From contig NZ_LPWG01000013.1 of assembly GCF_001723285.1 (NCBI RefSeq), positions 62,001 through 126,000 on the forward strand: 64,000 nt of DNA. The letters are read 5' to 3'. The DNA is from Methyloceanibacter methanicus. Lineage in GTDB: Bacteria > Pseudomonadota > Alphaproteobacteria > Rhizobiales > Methyloligellaceae. Position numbers and translations under genes: made by a program. Positions 35,178-43,441 of the stretch are shown piece after piece. How positions within the stretch are numbered: the stretch's first letter is position 1; each line of letters opens with the position of its first letter. The notes under the pieces were generated by a model. That model was not told the origin of the DNA. It worked only from the letters and a program-made list of their open reading frames with translations, and did not search any database.

Positions 35178-35966
35178 TTGACGAAGAAGGCCAACGGGCA
35201 AGACTTGCCCAACCAAGACTTGCCCAACCAAGACTTGCCCAACCACGACCTGCCCAACGTCGACCTGCCCAACGTCGATTTCACGCAGATGCAGCCGGTC
35301 GACGCGGACTACTATGCCGGCGCCGACGATCCGGGGCACCCGCCGCGCATCCTCCTGCTCTACGGTTCGCTGCGGCCACGCTCGTTTTCGAAGCTCGTGG
35401 CCCTCGAAGCCGAACGCCTCCTGAAGTGGCACGGCTGCGAAACCCGCATGTTCGATCCGCGCGGGTTGCCGCTGCCGGACTCGGAGGACATCGATCATCC
35501 GAAAGTTCAGGAGCTGAGGGAGCTCGCCGCGTGGTCCGAAGGGATGGTCTGGGTCTCGCCGGAACGCCACGGGGCCATGACCGGCATCATGAAGGCGCAG
35601 ATCGACTGGATTCCGCTCGCGCTGGGGGCCGTGCGCCCGACGCAAGGCAAGACGCTTGCCGTGATGCAAGTCTGCGGCGGCTCGCAGAGCTTCAACACGG
35701 TCAACCAGATGCGCGTGCTCGGGCGCTGGATGCGCATGGTCACGATTCCGAACCAGTCGTCCGTGGCGAAGGCGTTCCTGGAGTTCGACGACAACGACCG
35801 CATGAAGCCGTCGGCCTATTACAACAGGATCGTCGACGTGATCGAGGAACTGGTGAAGTTCACCTATCTGGTGCGCGGGCGCGCGGGGCCGCTCGTCGAT
35901 CGGTATTCGGAACGGGTCGAAAGCGCCGAGGCGTTGTCAAAGCGGGTCAATCAGCGCAGTCTTTAA
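35178..35966 (+). CDS. arsH: Organoarsenical oxidase ArsH with an N-terminal pentapeptide repeat
   Basis: 262 residues from TTG 35178, three bases after arsC. The flavodoxin-like core has the FMN phosphate loop [20 protein letters not shown], then [20 protein letters not shown] and [20 protein letters not shown]. ArsH proteins are NADPH-dependent FMN enzymes that oxidise trivalent organoarsenicals. Before the conserved [19 protein letters not shown] start, residues 8-35 consist of five near-perfect DLPN pentapeptides, not a usual part of the family. The third gene of an arsR-arsC-arsH operon. Confidence 0.92.
   Translation: MTKKANGQDLPNQDLPNQDLPNHDLPNVDLPNVDFTQMQPVDADYYAGADDPGHPPRILLLYGSLRPRSFSKLVALEAERLLKWHGCETRMFDPRGLPLPDSEDIDHPKVQELRELAAWSEGMVWVSPERHGAMTGIMKAQIDWIPLALGAVRPTQGKTLAVMQVCGGSQSFNTVNQMRVLGRWMRMVTIPNQSSVAKAFLEFDDNDRMKPSAYYNRIVDVIEELVKFTYLVRGRAGPLVDRYSERVESAEALSKRVNQRSL
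35199..35282 (+). repeat. 15-bp tandem repeat, five units, in arsH
   Basis: Units CAAGACTTGCCCAAC (three exact copies), then CACGACCTGCCCAAC and GTCGACCTGCCCAAC, ending in a partial unit. They encode [10 protein letters not shown] and VDLPN. The period keeps the frame, so copy number can vary without disrupting arsH. Confidence 0.95.
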
Positions 35967-36069
35967 GACGTTCTTCGTAAGGACGTGCTTTGTAACGACT
36001 TGCGCATATTCCCTCGCAACGGCCAATTGCTGCCTTGCGATTGCCGCACTGCATCACCACGTTTCGGAC

Positions 36070-37113
36070 TTGTCATCAGTCAGTGAGCCTAAGTCGTTGA
36101 AACCAGACTCGCATCGTTTCTGCGTCGCACCGATGATGGAGTGGACCGACCGTCATTGCCGCGCATTCTTGCGGCTGATCTCCGCGCGCGCGTTTCTCTA
36201 CACCGAGATGGTGACGGCCGATGCCGTTCTTCACGGCGATCGCCTGCGCGTGCTCGGCTTCAATGCGGTCGAGCATCCCGTCGGACTCCAGCTGGGCGGC
36301 AGCGATCCGGCCGGGCTCGCCGAGGCCGCGCGTATCGGCGCCGACTGGGGGTACGACGAGATCAACCTGAATGTCGGCTGCCCGTCGGACCGCGTGCAGT
36401 CCGGCCGCTTCGGTGCCTGTCTCATGGACGAGCCTGCGCTGGTCGCCGAGTGCATCCACGCGATGGCGGAAGCGGTTCGCGTGCCCGTGACCGTCAAATG
36501 CCGGATCGGCATCGACGATCAGGATACGGAAGAAAGTCTCGATCGATTCATCGACACGGTCGCCGATGCCGGTTGCACGATGTTCATCGTCCACGCCCGC
36601 AAGGCCTGGCTCGACGGCCTGAGCCCCAAGGAAAACCGGGACGTCCCGCCTTTGGATTACGATCGCGTGCATCGCCTGAAGACGCGGCGCAGCGATCTCG
36701 CCATCATCATCAATGGCGGTCTCACGTCGCTGGCGAACGCGGCGCCGCATCTCGTTCATGTGGACGGCGTGATGCTGGGCCGGGCGGCCTATGCCGACCC
36801 GTATCTCTTGGCGGAGGTGGACCGGACCCTCTACGGGGAGGCCGAGCCGCCGCTCTCACGCCTCGCCGTGCTCGACCGGTTCATCGATTACGTTCAGGGC
36901 GAACGCGATCGCGGCGTTCGGCTGAATGCCATGACCCGCCATGTGCTGGGTCTGTTTCACGGTCAGCCGCGTGCCCGTGCGTTCCGGCGCCATATCGCCG
37001 AACACGCGCACCTTCCCGGCGCGGGCATCGAGGTGCTTCGGCGGGCCCGCGATATCGTCAGTGGCGATGCCCCGGCCGCGGACGCGGCGGAGAAGAGATC
37101 CGCCGCCGCTTAG
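36070..37113 (+). CDS. dusA: tRNA-dihydrouridine synthase A
   Basis: 347 residues from TTG 36070. FMN-binding TIM barrel motifs: RFCVAPMMEWTDRHCRAFLR at the start, NLNVGCPSDRVQSGRFGACL with the catalytic cysteine in FGACL, TVKCRIGIDD and IIINGGLTSL. DusA reduces uridines 20 and 20a in the D-loop of tRNAs using NADPH. The gene stands alone after the arsenic operon and converges with terC. The TTG start is chosen because SVSEPKSLKPDSHRF leads directly into the domain. Confidence 0.93.
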   Translation: MSSVSEPKSLKPDSHRFCVAPMMEWTDRHCRAFLRLISARAFLYTEMVTADAVLHGDRLRVLGFNAVEHPVGLQLGGSDPAGLAEAARIGADWGYDEINLNVGCPSDRVQSGRFGACLMDEPALVAECIHAMAEAVRVPVTVKCRIGIDDQDTEESLDRFIDTVADAGCTMFIVHARKAWLDGLSPKENRDVPPLDYDRVHRLKTRRSDLAIIINGGLTSLANAAPHLVHVDGVMLGRAAYADPYLLAEVDRTLYGEAEPPLSRLAVLDRFIDYVQGERDRGVRLNAMTRHVLGLFHGQPRARAFRRHIAEHAHLPGAGIEVLRRARDIVSGDAPAADAAEKRSAAA

Positions 37114-37177
37114 GACCGCGTCCTGTGCGTTGTGCCGCCCGCGTAACACGGGATTTTCAAGGTTTCCGCTCCCGCGC

Positions 37178-38200
37178 CTAGAGGTCGCCCGTCTTCGCGT
37201 CTTGCACCTTGTCGTCTCGCTGCGTATCCGCGGGATCGCGTTGCGTGCGCCATAGCGAGTAGAGGATGCCGCCCGCGATCAGGGCCACGGTCACGCTGAG
37301 CGAAACCGTTGAGGGAAACTTCTCCCATCCCGCCAAATCCGCAACGAAGATCTTGGAGCCGATGAACACCAGGATCATGGCCAGGGCGGGCTTCAGGTAG
37401 ACGAAACGGTCGATGACGGCCGCAAGCGCGAAATAGAGCGCGCGTAAGCCAAGGATGGCGAAGATATTGGACGTGTAGACGACAAACGTATCGGTGGTGA
37501 TCGCGAAGATGGCCGGGATACTGTCGAGGGCGAAGATCACGTCGACGATCTCGATCAGGATCATGGCGACGAACAACGGCGTCACCCAGGTTACGATCGC
37601 GCCTGTCTTCGTGTCGGGCTCGCGGACGAAGAAGCGTTGCTCGCGCAGCTTGGGCGTGATGCGCAAGAAGCGCCGCATGAGCTTCAGCGCGGGGTTGTCC
37701 TTGATGTCCGGCTCGTCGTCGCCGGGAAGCAGCATCTTGATCCCGGTAAAGATCAGCAGCAGCGCGAAGATGTACAGAACCCAGTGGAAGCTTGCGACCA
37801 GCCACGCGCCGATGCCGATGACAATGCCGCGCAACACGATGACCCCGAGAATGCCGTAGAACAGCACGCGATGCTGATAGAGTCGGGGGATGCCGAAATA
37901 GGTGAAGATCAGTGACATGACGAAGATGTTGTCCATGGACAACGTCTTCTCCACGAGGAAACCGGTGAGATATTCTTTGCCGCTGGTGGGGCCCGCATAG
38001 ACCCAAACCCAGGCGCCGAAGGCGAGACCGATCGTGATTGTAAAAGGCGCTGAGGACGAGGCTTTCCTTGACCCCGATCTCGCGGGCCTGCGGTGAAAAA
38101 GCCCCAGGTCGAGGGCGAGTAGAATGACCACGATGGCCATGAAAATACCCCACATCCATAGGGGCGTGCCCATGACCAGGGTGTCGGTAAACTCCATCAA
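37178..38200 (-). CDS. TerC-family integral membrane protein, local frame excursion
   Basis: 340 residues with about eight membrane helices. TerC signatures: VVILLALDLGLFHR, EKTLSMDNIFVMSLIFTYFG, and VDVIFALDSIPAIFAITTDT with the conserved acidic residues. The family (Alx/TerC) is linked to manganese export and metal ion homeostasis. After DLGLFHR the frame reads RPARSGSRKASSSAPF, whereas the next frame reads AREIGVKESLVLSAFY, the family sequence, so two compensating indels are likely. It is 33 bases downstream of a LysR gene on the same strand and may be under its control. Confidence 0.85.
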   Translation of the reverse strand: MMEFTDTLVMGTPLWMWGIFMAIVVILLALDLGLFHRRPARSGSRKASSSAPFTITIGLAFGAWVWVYAGPTSGKEYLTGFLVEKTLSMDNIFVMSLIFTYFGIPRLYQHRVLFYGILGVIVLRGIVIGIGAWLVASFHWVLYIFALLLIFTGIKMLLPGDDEPDIKDNPALKLMRRFLRITPKLREQRFFVREPDTKTGAIVTWVTPLFVAMILIEIVDVIFALDSIPAIFAITTDTFVVYTSNIFAILGLRALYFALAAVIDRFVYLKPALAMILVFIGSKIFVADLAGWEKFPSTVSLSVTVALIAGGILYSLWRTQRDPADTQRDDKVQDAKTGDL

Positions 38201-38233
38201 GAAAAACTCCGGAAAGTCGGGATAGTAGCGCCT

Positions 38234-39172
38234 CTAGGCGACAGGCTGTGCCTGTGTCTTAGCATGGTTGGCGCCAAATTCATCCGTTACGATATTCCGG
38301 ATTAATACGGCAAGATTGTCGAAATTGTGCTGCGCGTTTTTGGTCTTCCGCCAGAGCATGCCGATGGTCCGGCTGAGGCCGCGGTTGCCGATGTCGTAGG
38401 TCTTGAAGCGCGGGTCCTTGCTGACGACGCTGCGCGCGTAAAGCCCCGGCATCAAGCTCACGCCAAGACCCGTGGCCATCATTTCGCGCAAGGTGTCGAG
38501 GCTGGTGCCTTCGTAGTCGTAGCGGAGGTTGGCGCCGCACTCGGCCGCGAGATTGACAACGATATCGCGGAGTTGGTGCCCAGGTCCGAGCGCCAACAGG
38601 TCGACGCCCTCGAGGTCCGCCGCCGTGATGCTGGGCTTGTTCGCCAGCTCATGGTCGACCGGGACGGCGAGATAAAGCGGCTCGTCGAAGAGGACGGCCT
38701 CCTTGAGACCGCTCTGGGTCACGGGGAGAGGGGCGATGACCACATCGTGCAGGCCCTCGGCCAGTTCGCGGGGCAGAGCATGCGGGAGTTCCTCACGCAC
38801 GTAGAGCTTGAGTTTGGGATAGGTGGCGTGGAGGCTGGGCGCCACACGCGGGAGCAGGTAGGGGCCGATCGTGGGCGGAAGGCCGAGCCGGACCACACCG
38901 GCGATGCCCGCGCCGAGCTGGCCCGTGATGTCGACGATGCGCTGGGCGTCGCGCAGCATGCGCCGCGCGATCTCGACGACTTCGAAGCCAAGCGGAGTCA
39001 CGACGACGTTGGAGCGGGAGCGTTCGACGAGCTGAACACCGAGGCGTTGCTCCAGTGTCCGCAACTGCTCGCTTAAGGTCGGCTGTGTGACATTGACCCT
39101 CTCGGCGGCCCGTCCGAAATGACGGTTGTCGGCCACGGCCACCAAATATTCCAATTGCCTCAATGTCGGCAT
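38234..39172 (-). CDS. LysR-family regulator, OxyR-like but without the first redox cysteine
   Basis: 312 residues from ATG 39172. The HTH is in NRHFGRAAERVNVTQPTLSE, followed by LRTLEQRLGVQLVER, as in OxyR. The effector domain has the OxyR-like layout, but at the position of the peroxide-sensing cysteine the sequence is LLALGPGHQLRDIVVNLAAE, with glutamine where OxyR has cysteine; one cysteine follows in AAECG. It is therefore unlikely to sense peroxide by a disulfide. The next gene on the strand is terC, 33 bases away. Confidence 0.82.
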   Translation of the reverse strand: MPTLRQLEYLVAVADNRHFGRAAERVNVTQPTLSEQLRTLEQRLGVQLVERSRSNVVVTPLGFEVVEIARRMLRDAQRIVDITGQLGAGIAGVVRLGLPPTIGPYLLPRVAPSLHATYPKLKLYVREELPHALPRELAEGLHDVVIAPLPVTQSGLKEAVLFDEPLYLAVPVDHELANKPSITAADLEGVDLLALGPGHQLRDIVVNLAAECGANLRYDYEGTSLDTLREMMATGLGVSLMPGLYARSVVSKDPRFKTYDIGNRGLSRTIGMLWRKTKNAQHNFDNLAVLIRNIVTDEFGANHAKTQAQPVA

Positions 39173-39501
39173 GGCGTTTCCCCATTCCATACGCGGATGT
39201 AGGGTACCGTTTTTTCTATGGAACGATCATCGAAAATTCCTATCAGCGTTATGGATTTTTCCTCTCGAAGGCCTGCCGCGCCATCGAAGACGGGCGACGC
39301 CGCGTCCCGGGAGCCATCCAGCCGCCGTTGCCGTCATAGGGATGACATGGCCGCGGGCGCTCCCATGGCCGCGGATGCTCCCATGGCCGCGGGCGCTCCG
39401 TGGACCGCGATGCTCCGATCGTCAGGACCGACATCCCTGCCGCAACGGCAGACTTATGCTTCGGATGGCTTCCGGCTTCGCGCGGCGCTTGTCGGGATGG
39501 C
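39173..39501. other. Gap without a convincing gene, holding an 18-bp tandem repeat
   Basis: No conserved protein is seen. The main structure is a tandem array at 39347-39417: ATGGCCGCGGGCGCTCCC, a variant with GGATGCTCCC, a third copy and a decayed fourth. A short open frame (39218-39505, plus) reads the array as MAAGAP repeats but lacks a ribosome site and a recognisable domain. The promoter of the LysR gene should lie at the left end. Confidence 0.6.
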
Positions 39502-40125
39502 TTAGCTGGTACGGCGGGACGGCTGGGTCTTGTCGAGCAGATACTGCATGAAGCCCGGCAGGTCGAAGAAGCGCGCCGTGCGCTGCTTATATTCTTCGTA
39601 GGTCGCGCCGTAGCGGTCTTCGAGCCATTGCTCCTCGGTCAGCGCCATCAGCACGTACACGCAGCTCGCCGAGAAGGCCAACGGGATCGTGAGCCACGAG
39701 TCGGCCATGATGACGGTGCCGATCAGCCCCAGGATCGACGAGGCATATTGCGGGTTCCGGCTGAAGCGGTAAAGGCCGTGGCTCACCAAGCCGTCGGCCC
39801 CGCAATAGGTGTTGCCGAGGCCGAGGTTGAAATAGCCGAAGACCGTAATGCCGAAGCCAACAAGGAACAGCGGAAGGCCAATGATCAGTCGACTGAGGTC
39901 GATGAGGCCAGCGCTATTCCAATCCAAAATCGCGATGACGAAGGTCAGCACCATGCCGGCGCGGAACAACGTCCAGAAGGTGACACTCTGCCAGGTTCCC
40001 GGCCCAGGCGTCGGCCAGATCCGGAAGGGCGGGAAGAAGAGGGTCCTCAGCATCAGAGCGTTCAGCGTGATGCCGACGATCAGACCCACTACGAAAACGG
40101 CGTGTGTGTAGGTGAAATCAATCAT
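39502..40125 (-). CDS. Isoprenylcysteine/phospholipid methyltransferase-like membrane protein
   Basis: 207 residues with about five membrane helices. The C-terminal half carries the pattern of the ICMT/PEMT fold: LGNTYCGADGLVSHGLYRFS, then RNPQYASSILGLIGTVI, and ALTEEQWLEDRYGATYEEYK with QRTARF. These positions bind S-adenosylmethionine in the family. The substrate cannot be told; bacterial members methylate lipids or small molecules, and some have no known activity. It stands alone between the LysR gap and the phosphomannomutase gene. Confidence 0.7.
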   Translation of the reverse strand: MIDFTYTHAVFVVGLIVGITLNALMLRTLFFPPFRIWPTPGPGTWQSVTFWTLFRAGMVLTFVIAILDWNSAGLIDLSRLIIGLPLFLVGFGITVFGYFNLGLGNTYCGADGLVSHGLYRFSRNPQYASSILGLIGTVIMADSWLTIPLAFSASCVYVLMALTEEQWLEDRYGATYEEYKQRTARFFDLPGFMQYLLDKTQPSRRTS

Positions 40126-40209
40126 GACAAGCGCGGAACAGACCAGACTCGGATTGCAAATTTGCGACAGTACGCTAACGGTTTTGTTGCGTTGTCGCGC
40201 GACGGTTTT

Positions 40210-41712
40210 CTAGATCTTCTGGTTATATTCGCCCACTTCGGGCTGTTTGGCGAGTTCCTTGTCGATCTCGGCGAAGATCGCGCGCATGTTGGCCTCCGAC
40301 GTGGGGCTCTCGACCACGACCACCAGTTCCGGCTTGTTCGAGGACGCGCGCACCAGGCCCCAGGTCCCATCCTCCAGGACGATGCGAATCCCGTTCACGG
40401 TGATCAGTTCACGGATTTTCTGACCGGCCAGCGTCTCGCCGCGCTCCGCAGCCCCTTCGAAGTGTTTCACGATCCGGTCGACCACGCCGTATTTGGTCTC
40501 GTCCTCGCAATGGGGCGACATGGTGGGGGATTGCCAGGTCTTCGGCAGCGCGTCCTTGAGTTCGGCGAGTGTCTTGCCCGGGTTCCGCTCGAGCATGTCA
40601 AGCACCGCGATGGCCGAGACGAGGCCGTCGTCATAGCCCCGGCCGATCGGCTTGTTGAAGAAGAAGTGCCCGGATTTCTCGAAGCCCACCAGCGCGCCGT
40701 GCTCGTGGCTGTAGCGCTTGATGTAGGAGTGCCCCGTCTTCCAATAGGCCGTCTCGGCGCCGTTCTGGATGAGCACCGGATCCGTTTTGAACAGGCCGGT
40801 GGACTTCACGTCCACGACGAAATGGGCGTTGGGGTGAAGGGCCGAGATGTCCCGCGCGAGCATCACGCCGACCTTGTCGGCGAAGATCGCTTCGCCCGTA
40901 TTGTCGACCACGCCGCAACGATCACCGTCCCCGTCGAAGACGAGGGCCAGATCGGCCTTGTGCTCCAGGACCGCATCGCGCGTGGCGTTCAGCATGGCGA
41001 GGTCTTCCGGATTGGGATTGTGTGCCGGAAAGCTGTGATCGAGGGTGCAGTTCAGCGGGACGACATCGCAGCCAAGCTCGGCAAGCACGTGCGGCGCGAA
41101 CGCGGCCGCCGTGCCGTTGCCGCAGGACACGACCACCTTCATCTTGCGCTCGTATTTCGGATGCTGCAGCAGGTCCGCCATATACCGCTCCGGCAAATCC
41201 GGGACGTAGATGTAGCTGCCGCCGCCCCCGTTGTGGCTGAAGTCCGCGTTCATCACGATCTCTTTCAGCCGGCTCATGTCTTCGGGCGCGAAGGTCAGCG
41301 GACGGTCGATGCCCATCTTGATGCCCGTCCAGCCATTGTCGTTGTGGCTCGCCGTGACCATCGCCACACCTTCCACGTCGAGCTCGAACTGGGCGAAATA
41401 GGCCATGGGCGAGAGGGCGAGACCGATGTCGTGGACTTCCGCGCCGCCCGCCAGCAGGCCGGTCATGAGCGCGGATTTGATGGCCGAGGAATAGGAGCGG
41501 AAGTCGTGCCCGACAACGATCCGCAAAGGTACGCCGCGTTCGCGCATCAGCGTCGTGAGCCCCATGCCGACCGCTTCCATGCCGAGAAGGTTGATCTCGT
41601 CCGGGAACAGCCAGCGGGCGTCGTATTCGCGAAACCCGGTGGCTTTCACGAGGGGAAGGCGCTCGAACGCGGCGGTGTTGGGAACGAGATCCTGGCGGGG
41701 CTTCGGGAACAT
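40210..41712 (-). CDS. Phosphomannomutase / phosphoglucomutase
   Basis: 500 residues from ATG 41712, preceded by AAGGAGA seven bases upstream; the open frame runs further but this site fixes the start. The active-site serine loop is VTASHNDNGWTGIKMG, the magnesium loop LVFDGDGDRCGVVD, the sugar-binding loop GFEKSGHFFFNKPIG, and the phosphate-binding loop near the C-terminus GTWGLVRASSNKPE. It interconverts hexose 6- and 1-phosphates for cell-surface polysaccharide and sugar-nucleotide synthesis. Several symbols (manB, algC, pgm) are possible, so none is assigned. Confidence 0.9.
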   Translation of the reverse strand: MFPKPRQDLVPNTAAFERLPLVKATGFREYDARWLFPDEINLLGMEAVGMGLTTLMRERGVPLRIVVGHDFRSYSSAIKSALMTGLLAGGAEVHDIGLALSPMAYFAQFELDVEGVAMVTASHNDNGWTGIKMGIDRPLTFAPEDMSRLKEIVMNADFSHNGGGGSYIYVPDLPERYMADLLQHPKYERKMKVVVSCGNGTAAAFAPHVLAELGCDVVPLNCTLDHSFPAHNPNPEDLAMLNATRDAVLEHKADLALVFDGDGDRCGVVDNTGEAIFADKVGVMLARDISALHPNAHFVVDVKSTGLFKTDPVLIQNGAETAYWKTGHSYIKRYSHEHGALVGFEKSGHFFFNKPIGRGYDDGLVSAIAVLDMLERNPGKTLAELKDALPKTWQSPTMSPHCEDETKYGVVDRIVKHFEGAAERGETLAGQKIRELITVNGIRIVLEDGTWGLVRASSNKPELVVVVESPTSEANMRAIFAEIDKELAKQPEVGEYNQKI

Positions 41713-41848
41713 TCTGTCTCCTTGGGAATGGCGGGCAGGCATGGCGGCCCGGAGGAAAGGCCGGATTGGGAAAGGCCATAGCAGATTTACCCTCGCGTTC
41801 ACTAGCCCTGTCCGCGCGACGGGTGCGAAGGTGCCGATTGGATGGCGC

Positions 41849-42406
41849 CTATTGGATCAGGATCAGCTCGTCGCCGCGGAGGTTGAAGCTGTCGAGACGG
41901 CCGAGAAAGCTCATGCCGAGGAGATTGACGTCGAGCGCGCCCTTCTCGGCGATGGCTGCCTGGACGTTGCGGAGCGTGATGCTGCCCACGCGGACGCGCG
42001 ACAAGATCACGGGCGCGACCCTGGCGGTACCGTTGGCCGTGGCCACCCGCGCGCTGAAGTCGAGCGTGGCGGGCGACAGGCCGGCCCGCCGCGCGTCCTC
42101 GTAGGTGAGGGCAATGACCGAGGCGCCGGTATCGGCCATGAAGGTCAGCGGGCGACCGTCCACGTCGCCCGTGAAAACGAAATGGCCGCGCTTGTCGGCC
42201 TTGAGGCGCACTTCGCCGGAAAAGCCCGGTTTCGCGTTCGGCTCAGGCCTGGTTTGCGAGGCAAAGACGAGCGGCGCATCGCCCTCGGACGGAACGACTA
42301 AGCTTTTGATATCGTTATAGAAGTATGCGCATACCGAGAGCGCCGCGCCGACCAGGATCCACTGCGCCGCCTCTTGGAGCAAATGTCTGTTCGCCGACCG
42401 CAACAC
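41849..42406 (-). CDS. Retropepsin-like aspartic protease (TIGR02281), copy A
   Basis: 185 residues. One N-terminal membrane helix (QWILVGAALSVCAYFY) anchors a single aspartic protease domain: GHFVFTGDVDGRPLTFMADT, with the catalytic aspartate in ADTGASVIAL, and LLGMSFLGRLDSFNLRGDEL at the C-terminus. Such proteins act as homodimers, as retroviral proteases do. The substrate is unknown. It lies 50 bases downstream of a second gene of the same family on the same strand, probably a tandem duplication. Confidence 0.85.
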   Translation of the reverse strand: MLRSANRHLLQEAAQWILVGAALSVCAYFYNDIKSLVVPSEGDAPLVFASQTRPEPNAKPGFSGEVRLKADKRGHFVFTGDVDGRPLTFMADTGASVIALTYEDARRAGLSPATLDFSARVATANGTARVAPVILSRVRVGSITLRNVQAAIAEKGALDVNLLGMSFLGRLDSFNLRGDELILIQ

Positions 42407-42456
42407 GCGCCTCGCCGTCTCGAGTGTCCGGTTTCGGGGGCTGCCTGCGGCTTTGG

Positions 42457-43157
42457 TCAGCCGCGCAAGGTCAGAAAGTCCCCGGAGAACTCATAGGAGC
42501 GCAGGCGGCTTAAGAAACTCATACCAAGCAGGCTCTGGGACAGCGCCCCGGGCTGGGCGATGAGGGCCTCGACGCGGGTGCGGTCCAGCGGGCCGATGGC
42601 GACGTCCTCCAGCCAGATGCGCGCCGCCATGGTGCGGCCGTTGGCGGTCAGCACGGGCACGCGAAAGGTCATCTCGTCCACGTCGATCCCGGCGGCTTGT
42701 GCATCCTCCGGGGTCAGAACGATGGAGGAGGCGCCCGTATCCACAATCATGGACACCGGCATGCCGTTGACCTCGACCTTGGCGGTGAAATGGCCGTTCA
42801 ACCGCTTGCGGATCTTGACCTCGGTCAGGCCACCCGCGCTCGTCTCGACCGTCATGGCGGTGCCGGGGAGGAGTTCGCCGAGACCCGCGTCGCGATCGGC
42901 GTCAGTTCCTCTTTGTAGGCATAGAGCGTGACCAGGCCGAGACCGAGCGCGAGCCAGGTCACCGCGTCCCGCACGATGGTCGCCGCTCCGCCGCCGTAAT
43001 GGCTGAGCAGGCCGCTGGCCAGGTAGACCAGGAGCGCCAGCAGGAACGCGCCGTAGCCGAACGTCGTGACGTCGAGGCCCGCGATCATCCCCGAGTCGTT
43101 GCTGACCAGCATCATGCCGCCAAGCGCGAGGATGAACAGGGCGACCCACGTGGTCAT
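42457..43157 (-). CDS. Retropepsin-like aspartic protease (TIGR02281), copy B, frame broken
   Basis: About 233 residues with one lost base near 42890. The first frame, from ATG 43157, has three membrane helices (LFILALGGMMLVSNDSG; GYGAFLLALLVYLASGLL; TWLALGLGLVTLYAY). The second has GHFTAKVEVNGMPVSMIVDT, with the catalytic aspartate in VDTGASSIVLTPEDAQAAG, and LLGMSFLSRLRSYEFSGDFL. It resembles copy A downstream but carries more membrane segments. Its start overlaps the stop of the DUF1289 gene (ATGA), so the three genes form one operon. Confidence 0.8.
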
Positions 43158-43348
43158 GACGCGGCCTCGCTGGGTGCGGCTTCTTCTTCCAGCCGCTTCA
43201 GTCGCTCGGGCAGCGTGTCCATGATCGCCCGCCGCTCGGCGGGTGTCATGCCGGCCCAGCCGGCGATTTCGTCGCCGCTGCGGCCGCAGCCGATACAAAG
43301 CCCCGACTGAGGGTCGAGCATGCAGATATTGACGCAAGGCGTTTCCAA
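43154..43348 (-). CDS. DUF1289 small protein
   Basis: 64 residues with the DUF1289 pattern PCVNICMLDPQSGLCIGCGR followed by GWAGMTPAERRAIMDTLPER. Four cysteines near the N-terminus (C-x3-C-x8-C-x2-C) could bind a metal or a cluster. The function of the family is unknown. Its stop overlaps the start of retropepsin-like copy B, which suggests translational coupling. Confidence 0.88.
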   Translation of the reverse strand: METPCVNICMLDPQSGLCIGCGRSGDEIAGWAGMTPAERRAIMDTLPERLKRLEEEAAPSEAAS

Positions 43349-43441
43349 GCGGTCCTCGCCTGATAAGGGTCTGAACTCTCTATGTAGTCTGTGGGAAGAC
43401 GCAGGGCAATCGGCGGAGGGTCGGCCGGGGCCCTGCAGGTC

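Noticed and set aside
39218-39505. Small plus-strand frame reading MAAGAP repeats
   Set aside because: No ribosome site and no conserved sequence outside the 18-bp array; treated as a repeat in a non-coding gap.
39400-41781. 793-codon open frame on the plus strand opposite the phosphomannomutase and methyltransferase genes
   Set aside because: It is the antisense shadow of two genes with clear family motifs; its own translation has no conserved features.
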